Assembly (NCBI GenBank): GCA_022565075.1
Contig: JADFKG010000142.1
Coordinates: 1-5,071, forward strand
Source: Chloroflexota bacterium
Lineage (GTDB): Bacteria; Chloroflexota; Dehalococcoidia; SM23-28-2; RBG-16-64-32
Reading direction: 5' to 3'
DNA length: 5,071 bases
Shown here: piece after piece, positions 1-4,575 of the stretch
Layout: each line of letters opens with the position of its first letter
Numbering within the stretch: position 1 is the stretch's first letter
Notes under the pieces: generated by a model
What the model was told of the DNA's origin: nothing
Database searches by the model: none
Seen by the model: the letters and a program-made list of their open reading frames with translations, nothing else
Translations under genes and position numbers: made by a program

Positions 1-247
1 GCAGACCGGCGGTCATGGCGACGACCTCGGACTCGAACTTCTTGAGGCTCTTGAAGGCGTCGGGGCCGAGGCCGTTCGTGAAGATCGCCTTGCTGTACGC
101 GTCGCGGAGGACGGCCGCTACGTCGTCGCCGGCGTAGTAGACGAGGCTCCAGATTCGGCCGCCCATCCAATCGGCGTCCTTGGCTAGGGCGTCGTCGAGT
201 TCGGCGTTGACCTGGTCGCGGGACTTTCCGTCGGGGGGAAGGTTCAT
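1..247 (-). CDS. PLP-dependent decarboxylase/aminotransferase family protein (sphingosine-1-phosphate-lyase-like), N-terminal part
   Basis: The gene reads leftward from ATG 247-245 and leaves the window at base 1, so only the first 82 residues are visible. It starts MNLPPDGKS. The stretch GRIWSLVYYAGDD (about 30-42), then an aromatic/NGL segment (about 56-60), then FESEVVAMTAGL (71-82) is the conserved N-terminal signature of group II PLP decarboxylases of the sphingosine-1-phosphate lyase/glutamate decarboxylase type, often labelled 'aspartate aminotransferase family'. The PLP lysine and the catalytic core lie outside the window, so lyase, decarboxylase or aminotransferase activity cannot be decided here. 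The start is supported by a perfect AGGAGG (254-259) six bases upstream and by the match at the very N-terminus. It is divergent from moaD, with no obvious functional link. Family is confident; substrate is unknown. Confidence 0.8.
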   Translation of the reverse strand, partial: MNLPPDGKSRDQVNAELDDALAKDADWMGGRIWSLVYYAGDDVAAVLRDAYSKAIFTNGLGPDAFKSLKKFESEVVAMTAGL

Positions 248-253
248 CGGGCG

Positions 254-259
254 CCTCCT
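254..259 (-). promoter_or_regulatory. Ribosome binding site of the PLP-enzyme gene
   Basis: On the minus strand this reads AGGAGG, a perfect Shine-Dalgarno core, six bases before ATG 247-245. It fixes the start of the leftward gene. Confidence 0.8.
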
Positions 260-275
260 GGGCGAAGATAGCGCC

Positions 276-304
276 ATCCTAGCAGGGAACACGGGAACTT
301 TAAA
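276..304 (-). promoter_or_regulatory. Candidate promoter for the leftward PLP-enzyme gene
   Basis: On the minus strand TTTAAA (304-299, 4 of 6 matches to TTGACA) stands 17 bases before TAGGAT (281-276, a TANNNT-type -10 box). The position, about 20 bases upstream of the Shine-Dalgarno, is suitable, but the hexamers are weak and this is an inference from spacing and consensus only. Confidence 0.3.
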
Positions 305-329
305 CATGGAAGAAGGCCCCGAACCGCAA

Positions 330-335
330 TAGACT
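330..335 (+). promoter_or_regulatory. Candidate -10 box of moaD-moaE with a very short leader
   Basis: TAGACT (TANNNT type) ends nine bases before the moaD ATG at 345. If it is a real -10 element, transcription would begin only a few bases before the start codon, giving a nearly leaderless mRNA. There is no convincing Shine-Dalgarno here, only a loose GGACGAG at 336-342, and no clear -35 hexamer. Confidence 0.3.
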
Positions 336-344
336 GGACGAGCA

Positions 345-605
345 ATGAGCAGCGCGAAGGTACGCCTGTTCGCGGGACTGGCGGAACTCGCCGGGACGCG
401 CGAGGCGGAAGTGGAGCTGGGCGAGGGGCTGACGGCGGCCGGCGTCTTCGACGTCCTGGTGCAGCGCTATCCCTCGCTCGCCGGCTTCGAGGCGATCGTT
501 CGGTTCGCCGTCAACTCAGCGTACGTCCCGGCGTCTCACCCGGTGCGCGACGGCGACGAAGTGGCGCTGATCCCGCCGGTCAGCGGAGGCTCGCGTGCTG
601 TTTGA
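345..605 (+). CDS. moaD: Molybdopterin synthase small (sulfur-carrier) subunit MoaD
   Basis: MoaD is a ubiquitin-like sulfur carrier. Its C-terminal glycine is adenylated and thiocarboxylated by MoeB-type enzymes, then inserted into MoaE to deliver sulfur to precursor Z during molybdenum-cofactor synthesis in the cytosol. The 86-residue product has the family pattern: a first beta strand KVRLFAGLAELAG (5-17), a central helix, DGDEVALIPPVSGG near the end (69-82), and normal family length. The odd point is the end. The Gly81-Gly82 pair, normally the C-terminus, is followed by SRAV before TGA, so removal of four residues or a tolerant activation step would be needed. The reading frame overlaps moaE by 11 bp and the two are surely co-translated. 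No other moa genes are visible in the window. Confidence 0.93.
   Translation: MSSAKVRLFAGLAELAGTREAEVELGEGLTAAGVFDVLVQRYPSLAGFEAIVRFAVNSAYVPASHPVRDGDEVALIPPVSGGSRAV
585..589 (+). promoter_or_regulatory. Ribosome binding site of moaE inside the moaD Gly-Gly codons
   Basis: GGAGG lies five bases before the GTG at 595 and is formed by the GGA-GGC codons for the Gly-Gly of MoaD. It decides the GTG start of moaE. The conserved diglycine codons therefore double as the translation signal of the next gene. Confidence 0.75.
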
Positions 606-1008
606 GGTGACGGCTGATGAACTCGACCCCGGCCGCGTCGCCGAGCATGTGCGGCGGGACGATGCCGGGGCCATCGCTCTCTTCTACGGGGTCGTGCGAG
701 ACCACAACCGCGGCCGCAGGGTGATGCACCTGGAGTACGACGCCTATCCGGAGATGGCGACGAAGGTGATGCGCCAGATCGCGGCGGAGGTGAAAGAGCG
801 CTTCGGCGTGGCGGAGATCGCGATCCAGCACCGCACCGGCCGCCTGGAGATCGGCGAGACGTCGCTCCTCGTGGCAGTCTCGTCGGCCCACCGTAAGGAG
901 GCTTTCGAGGCATGCCAGGCGCTGGTCGACCGCTTTAAGGAGACGGTACCGGTGTGGAAGAAGGAGGTCTTCGAGGACGGTGAAGAGTGGGTCGAGGGCG
1001 ACCACTAG
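595..1008 (+). CDS. moaE: Molybdopterin synthase catalytic (large) subunit MoaE
   Basis: MoaE forms a heterotetramer with MoaD and converts precursor Z (cPMP) to molybdopterin by adding two sulfurs. The 137-residue product is full length for the family. Visible hallmarks are GAIALFYGVVRDHNRGR (25-41), LEYDAYPEMA (46-55), HRTGRLEIGE (79-88), SSAHRKEAFEACQ (96-108) and FKETVPVWKKEVF (114-126). The last motif carries the lysines K115 and K122/K123 that correspond to the catalytic/substrate-binding lysines of the family, and R35 and H99 are also family positions. The start is GTG 595, preceded by GGAGG. It overlaps the end of moaD by 11 bp in a different frame, implying translational coupling and 1:1 synthesis. 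No defect is seen. Confidence 0.96.
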   Translation: MLFEVTADELDPGRVAEHVRRDDAGAIALFYGVVRDHNRGRRVMHLEYDAYPEMATKVMRQIAAEVKERFGVAEIAIQHRTGRLEIGETSLLVAVSSAHRKEAFEACQALVDRFKETVPVWKKEVFEDGEEWVEGDH

Positions 1009-1070
1009 AGCCGGACGCCTAGCGCTGGTAAGAAAACTGAGCATCTGCTAGAATAAGCGCGCCCCAAGCC

Positions 1071-1098
1071 TTGACAAGTCGCCCTTTGGCATGATTAT
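1071..1098 (+). promoter_or_regulatory. Sigma70-type promoter of the P450-ferredoxin operon
   Basis: A perfect TTGACA at 1071-1076 is followed after 16 bases by GATTAT (1093-1098, 4 of 6 matches to TATAAT); ATTATT at 1094-1099 with a 17-base spacer is equivalent. Transcription would start near 1105, leaving a leader of about 25 bases that contains the Shine-Dalgarno. A second possible -10, TAGAAT at 1049-1054, lies upstream without a good -35. Confidence 0.6.
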
Positions 1099-1112
1099 TG
1101 GGCACCGATCTC

Positions 1113-1121
1113 GGGAGAGGA
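1113..1121 (+). promoter_or_regulatory. Ribosome binding site deciding the P450 start
   Basis: GGGAGAGGA ends eight bases before ATG 1130 and selects this codon over the in-frame ATG at 1091, which falls at the -10 region of the promoter and so could not be translated from that transcript. Confidence 0.7.
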
Positions 1122-1129
1122 CTCCAAAC

Positions 1130-2371
1130 ATGACTACCGAACCAGCGAAGAGGCATACCGAGCCCGTAAAGGACTGGACCACCGACTACGACATTTTCGA
1201 CGCAGGCTACGTGAAAGACCCGTTCCCCGTCTGGGACGAACTTCGGGAGAAGTGCCCGGTGGCGCACACCGAGCGCTGGGGCGGCTCCTGGATGCCGACC
1301 ACGTACGAAGACCTGCGCAAAATCGCCGCTAACATCGAGATATTCTCCTCCCGCAACCCGCTCGTCGCTAACGTCGGCGAGCCGACCGAAGAGGTTATGG
1401 CAGACCTGGAGAACCAGTTTTCGGTCGGCGCACCCCCCATCTCCTCAGACCCGCCGGTCCACACCTGGTCACGGGCCCTCCTCCTGCCGAAGTTCTCGAT
1501 CAAGGAGGTCGCCCGCTACGAAGAGGAGACGCGGGAGCTCTGCCGTTCGCTGATCGACCGTTTTATCGACAAGGGCCGCGCCGACGCCGCCGTCGACTAC
1601 GCGCAGCAGATCCCGTCGCGCGTCATCGCCAGCATGCTCGGCATCCCGCAGGAGCGCGCCGGCGAGTTCACCGAGTGGGTCCGCGGCTTCCTGGAGTACG
1701 GCCTGACGAACGTTGACCTGCGCAGCGGCGCGGCGATGCAGATCTTCTCGTTCCTCAACGAGCAGGTGCAGGAGCGCAAAGCTAACCCCGGCGACGACCT
1801 GATCAGCTACCTGCTCCAGGCGAAGGCCGAGGGCGCGCCCGATCCGATCCCGGAGCCGCACGTGCTCGGCACCTGCTTCCTGCTCCTCGTCGCTGGCATC
1901 GACACGACCTGGAGCTCGATCGGCTCGGCGATGTGGCACCTGGCGCAGAACCCCGACGACTGCAAGCGCCTGATCGACGAGCCCGAGCTGATCACGCCGG
2001 CTGTCGAAGAGCTGCTGCGCGCCTACTCGCCGGTGACGATGGCGCGCGAAGTAACGAGGGACGCCGAGTACAACGGCTGCCCGATGAAAGAAAACGACAA
2101 GATCCTGATGAACTTCCCGGCCGCTAACCGCGACCCGAAGAAGTTCGAGAATCCGGACCAAGTGATTCTGGACCGCGAGGTCAACCCGCACATCGCCTTC
2201 GGCGTCGGCATCCACCGCTGCGCTGGCTCCAACCTCGCCAGGATGGAGATGAAGGTGGCGATCGAAGAGTGGCTGAAGCGCATCCCCGAGTTCCGCCTGG
2301 AGGACCCCGAGGCGGTCACCTGGGCCGGCGGCCAGGTGCGCGGGCCACGCAAGTGCGCGGTGGTGTTCTAG
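1130..2371 (+). CDS. Cytochrome P450 (soluble bacterial class I type)
   Basis: This 413-residue haem-thiolate monooxygenase has all the diagnostic elements. These are the C-helix H111-x3-R115 for the haem propionates, the oxygen-activating I-helix AGIDTT (255-260, with the D258-T259 acid-alcohol pair), the K-helix ExxR (E294-R297), the NRDP segment (333-336), and the haem-binding FGVGIHRCAG (357-366) with Cys364 as the axial ligand. There is no signal peptide or N-terminal membrane anchor, so it is cytosolic like other bacterial P450s. It would insert one oxygen atom from O2 into an organic substrate using two electrons, most likely from the ferredoxin encoded 2 bp downstream. The substrate and CYP family cannot be read from the sequence. 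It has its own promoter and Shine-Dalgarno. No neighbouring gene suggests a pathway, and the reductase is not present. Confidence 0.96.
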   Translation: MTTEPAKRHTEPVKDWTTDYDIFDAGYVKDPFPVWDELREKCPVAHTERWGGSWMPTTYEDLRKIAANIEIFSSRNPLVANVGEPTEEVMADLENQFSVGAPPISSDPPVHTWSRALLLPKFSIKEVARYEEETRELCRSLIDRFIDKGRADAAVDYAQQIPSRVIASMLGIPQERAGEFTEWVRGFLEYGLTNVDLRSGAAMQIFSFLNEQVQERKANPGDDLISYLLQAKAEGAPDPIPEPHVLGTCFLLLVAGIDTTWSSIGSAMWHLAQNPDDCKRLIDEPELITPAVEELLRAYSPVTMAREVTRDAEYNGCPMKENDKILMNFPAANRDPKKFENPDQVILDREVNPHIAFGVGIHRCAGSNLARMEMKVAIEEWLKRIPEFRLEDPEAVTWAGGQVRGPRKCAVVF

Positions 2372-2373
2372 CG

Positions 2374-2574
2374 ATGCGAATCAAGATAGATACCGAAAAG
2401 TGCGAAGGGCACAACCGCTGCTTCGTAGTCGCTGGCGAGCTGTTCGAGCTCGACGACTCCGGCTACGCTCACGAGGTCGGCGACGGCAAGGTGCCGGCAG
2501 AACTCAAGGAGAAGGCGCGCCTCGCAGTGACGAACTGCCCCGAGCTGGCGATCTCCATCGACGAAGACGACTAG
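2374..2574 (+). CDS. P450-partner ferredoxin, three-cysteine CxxHxxC type (probable [3Fe-4S])
   Basis: This 66-residue acidic ferredoxin starts MRIKIDTEKCEGHNRC. The cluster ligands are Cys10, Cys16 and Cys55 (in TNCPELAI), with His13 in the place where a [4Fe-4S] ferredoxin has its fourth cysteine. C-x2-H-x2-C...CP is the pattern of single-cluster ferredoxins commonly encoded beside bacterial P450s, and with three cysteines a [3Fe-4S] cluster is the usual outcome. Residues 1-5 and 58-62 match the terminal beta strands of the fold. The gene begins 2 bp after the P450 stop, with little Shine-Dalgarno of its own, so translation is probably coupled to the P450. Its role would be to pass single electrons from an NAD(P)H:ferredoxin reductase, encoded elsewhere, to the P450. 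Family and partner are confident; cluster type is inferred. Confidence 0.92.
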   Translation: MRIKIDTEKCEGHNRCFVVAGELFELDDSGYAHEVGDGKVPAELKEKARLAVTNCPELAISIDEDD

Positions 2575-2608
2575 CCTCGTCCCGCGTCGGCGGAAGGCGG
2601 CGAACCGG

Positions 2609-2614
2609 TACAAT
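2609..2614 (+). promoter_or_regulatory. -10 box of a probable leaderless Nudix transcript
   Basis: TACAAT matches TATAAT at five of six positions and ends seven bases before the GTG at 2622. The usual -10 to +1 distance would place the transcription start at, or within a base or so of, that start codon. No Shine-Dalgarno precedes the GTG and no clear -35 is seen. Confidence 0.5.
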
Positions 2615-2621
2615 CGGACGC

Positions 2622-3173
2622 GTGCCTGAAGAACTGAACCACGTCGGCGGCGAGAAGCTGCGCTACTGCGCCCGCTGCGGCGCCCCGCTCGTCGTCCGCC
2701 TGATCGAGACCGAGGACCGGCCGCGCCTGATGTGCGACCGCGGGCATATTCATTACGTCAACCCGGTGCTGGTCGTCGGCGTCATACCGGAGCGGCGTGG
2801 ACGCATCCTGCTGCTGCGCCGCGCGATCGAGCCCCGCCTCGGCGCCTGGACGTTCCCCGGCGGCTTCATGGAGATCGACGAGACGGTGGAGGAAGCCGCG
2901 GCGCGCGAGGCGCACGAAGAGGTCGGACTGCACGTACGCGTGCTCGACCTGATCGGCGTCTACACAAAGCCCGGCCCGGCGCCCGGGCCCGGAATCGTCT
3001 CAATCGTCTTCCGCGGCACGGTGGCGACCGGCCGCCCCGAGGCCGGGCGCGAGGCGCTTGAGGTGCGCTGGTTCAAGCCGCAGGAGATCCCCTGGGAAGA
3101 GCTGGCCTACGAGACGACGGGCTGGGCGCTCAGCGCCTGGATCGAGCACAAGCGCCGCGTCCCTCGTCTCTAG
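2622..3173 (+). CDS. Nudix hydrolase with N-terminal zinc ribbon
   Basis: This 183-residue protein hydrolyses a nucleoside diphosphate linked to another moiety; ADP-ribose, NAD(H)-type or similar substrates are typical of zinc-ribbon members, but the substrate is not determined. The N-terminus holds a zinc ribbon with C16-x2-C19 and a second half at 38-42 reading CDRGH, followed by IHYVNP (43-48), a strongly conserved join to the Nudix fold. The Nudix box GX5EX7REUXEEXGU matches exactly at 81-103 (G81, E87, R95, E96, E99, E100, G102), so the metal-binding catalytic glutamates are intact. In the ribbon, the expected fourth cysteine (position 41) is glycine and His42 may replace it. The start is GTG 2622; the frame is open further upstream but there overlaps the ferredoxin gene. 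It ends 4 bp before the convergent ATPase gene. Confidence 0.9.
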   Translation: MPEELNHVGGEKLRYCARCGAPLVVRLIETEDRPRLMCDRGHIHYVNPVLVVGVIPERRGRILLLRRAIEPRLGAWTFPGGFMEIDETVEEAAAREAHEEVGLHVRVLDLIGVYTKPGPAPGPGIVSIVFRGTVATGRPEAGREALEVRWFKPQEIPWEELAYETTGWALSAWIEHKRRVPRL

Positions 3174-3177
3174 GCGG

Positions 3178-4575
3178 TCAGCGGCTGCGCGGGCGGCCGC
3201 GCGTCGGACGCTCCGGCGCCTGCTTGCCCCAGAAGTCGAAGCGGCCCATCAGGAGGATCGTGCTCACCTGCGGGTCCGTGAGGCGCGAGGCGAGCCGCGC
3301 GTCGATGTCACGGACGGTGAGGTTCGTGGTGATGACAGTAGGCAGGCAGGCGTTGTAGCGGTAGTTCAGGAGCTGAAAGAGCTTCTCGTCGGCCCAGGGT
3401 GTGCCGCTTTGAGAGCCGAGGTCGTCGAGGATCAGGAGCGGGACGTTGCGCACCTGGTCGAACATCTCGTCGAAGGCGCGAGGGTTGGAGGGGTTGTAGG
3501 CGGCCCGCAGCCGGTCCAGCAGGTCCGGCACGACGACGAACATCGCCGGGCGGCCGGCCTCCCGGCAGTAGTTACCGATGGCGGCAGCGAGCCTGGTCTT
3601 GCCGTGCCCGGTGGCGCCCGCGATCACCAGCCAGTCCGCGGGCTCCTCCGCGAACTTCATGCCCTGCCGGTAGGCGTTCTGCACCTCTTTCAGCTCCTCC
3701 GAGTCGCTTGCCAGCAGGCGCGAGTCGAAGGTCTTGAACGTCATGCGGCTCAGTAGCGGCAGGTGCAGGGAGTCGAGGCTGGAGAGGCCTGAGTCCGTGC
3801 CTGACTCCAGATAATGCACCTGCGCCAGACCGACGTCCGTCAGGCGCGTCTGGATGCGGGCGTCGAAGGCCGCCGGGTCGAGGTTCGTCGTGATGACGGT
3901 GGGCATCTGGGCGCTGTAGCGGTGGTTGATCAGCTGGAAGAGCTTCTCTTCCGCCCACGGCGTGGCGCTCTGCACGCCCAGATCGTCGAGCACCAGCACC
4001 GGCGCGTTGCGGACCATCTCGAACAGCTCGTCGTAGCTAACCTCGCTGCCCGGCTGGTAGGCCGCCCGCAGGTGGTCGAGCAGGTCGGGCACGACCATGA
4101 AGAGCGCCGCCTGCCCGTTGGCGATGCAGCCGCCGGCGATCGCCGCCGAGAGGTGCGTCTTGCCGCAGCCGCTCGGCCCCGTGAGGACGAGCCAGCCGGA
4201 CGGGGTCTCGACGAATGCGTGCGCCGCCGCGACCGCCTTGGCGAACGCTTCCTGGTGCGCCGGGCTGGGGCTGCGGCCACGCGGGCTCAGCTCCTCGAAC
4301 GTGAGCCGGGATAGCGATCCGAGACCGCTGTAGCGCAGTAGCCGCGCCGTCTTCTCGTCGTCCCGTTCGTCCTCGGTGCAGACGCAGGGTAGCGCCTTGC
4401 CGAAGTCGGGATGGCCGAGGTGTACGCGCAGGCGGACGAAGCCGGCGCCGCCGCAGTGCTCACACGCGCTCTCGTCTTCCGGCGCGTCAGGAACGGCTCC
4501 CGGAGGGGCGTCGCTTACCCTCTCTGAAACGCCGCTCAAGCCACTCGATTTGAGGATCTCGCTCAGACTTTTCAT
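3178..4575 (-). CDS. Tandem AAA+ ATPase of the DnaC/DnaI/IstB family (putative replicative helicase loader with two ATPase modules)
   Basis: This is a 465-residue protein where single-module loaders are usually about 250-330. The N-terminus begins MKSLSEILK, followed by a cysteine cluster C38-x2-C41...C64-x-C66, probably a zinc site as in DnaI-type loaders. Two complete AAA+ modules follow. Module 1 has Walker A GPSGCGKT (133-140), Walker B VLVLDDLG (193-200), sensor-1 TVITTN (226-231) and RLTD (244-247). Module 2 has GATGHGKT (320-327), LLILDDLG (380-387), TVITTN (413-418) and RLTD (431-434). Every motif pair is 187 residues apart, so the modules are an in-register duplication. A linker of about 25 residues separates them, and the basic tail ends TRGRPRSR, like an AT-hook. 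The DnaD-like partner upstream implies helicase loading or primosome assembly rather than IS21 transposition. The start ATG 4575 has GGAAGGG (4583-4589) before it. The loader role is inferred from family. Confidence 0.88.
   Translation of the reverse strand: MKSLSEILKSSGLSGVSERVSDAPPGAVPDAPEDESACEHCGGAGFVRLRVHLGHPDFGKALPCVCTEDERDDEKTARLLRYSGLGSLSRLTFEELSPRGRSPSPAHQEAFAKAVAAAHAFVETPSGWLVLTGPSGCGKTHLSAAIAGGCIANGQAALFMVVPDLLDHLRAAYQPGSEVSYDELFEMVRNAPVLVLDDLGVQSATPWAEEKLFQLINHRYSAQMPTVITTNLDPAAFDARIQTRLTDVGLAQVHYLESGTDSGLSSLDSLHLPLLSRMTFKTFDSRLLASDSEELKEVQNAYRQGMKFAEEPADWLVIAGATGHGKTRLAAAIGNYCREAGRPAMFVVVPDLLDRLRAAYNPSNPRAFDEMFDQVRNVPLLILDDLGSQSGTPWADEKLFQLLNYRYNACLPTVITTNLTVRDIDARLASRLTDPQVSTILLMGRFDFWGKQAPERPTRGRPRSR
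3265..3750 (-). repeat. Second copy of the AAA+ module (residues 276-437)
   Basis: This encodes the segment running from SRMTF to just beyond RLTDPQV and aligns without gaps to the copy at 3826-4311, displaced by 561 bp. Over the 120-residue core (315-434 against 128-247) I count about 73 identities by hand; the flanking 39 residues are much less alike. Walker A lysine K326 and the Walker B pair D384-D385 are retained. Confidence 0.85.
3826..4311 (-). repeat. First copy of the AAA+ module (residues 89-250)
   Basis: This encodes the segment from SRLTF to just beyond RLTDVGL and is paired in register with 3265-3750. Walker A lysine K139 and D197-D198 are retained. Identity is concentrated in VVPDLLD, LRAAY, LDDLG, TPWA, EKLFQL and PTVITTNL, which suggests an old duplication held under selection in both copies. 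Confidence 0.85.

Noticed and set aside
306..332. Eight-codon open frame (MEEGPEPQ) upstream of moaD as a leader peptide.
   Set aside because: It has no Shine-Dalgarno, no regulatory codon run and no attenuator-like hairpin, and it ends in the likely -10 box of moaD.
580..1044. A 154-codon minus-strand open frame opposite moaE.
   Set aside because: It is an antisense shadow of moaE, which has complete family motifs.
1091..1129. In-frame ATG at 1091 that would add 13 residues to the P450.
   Set aside because: It has no Shine-Dalgarno and lies at the -10 region of the TTGACA promoter, upstream of the expected transcription start. ATG 1130 has GGGAGAGGA before it.
1469..2215. A 248-codon open frame on the minus strand inside the P450 gene.
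   Set aside because: It mirrors the GC-rich codon pattern of the P450 gene, has low-complexity Arg/Val/Asp-rich content, and no recognisable domain or start signal.
2400..2621. Upstream extension of the Nudix frame into the ferredoxin gene.
   Set aside because: The extension is an Arg-rich out-of-frame reading of the ferredoxin; family sequence begins only around residue 12 after GTG 2622.
3814..4314. A 166-codon plus-strand open frame opposite the first AAA+ module; similar ones at 3058-3756.
   Set aside because: These are antisense to a well-supported ATPase gene; the product is Arg/Val-rich with no domain.
3178..4575. IstB of an IS21-type insertion sequence.
   Set aside because: There is no IstA transposase, terminal inverted repeats or target duplication, and the neighbour is a DnaD-domain protein. 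The family also includes chromosomal helicase loaders.
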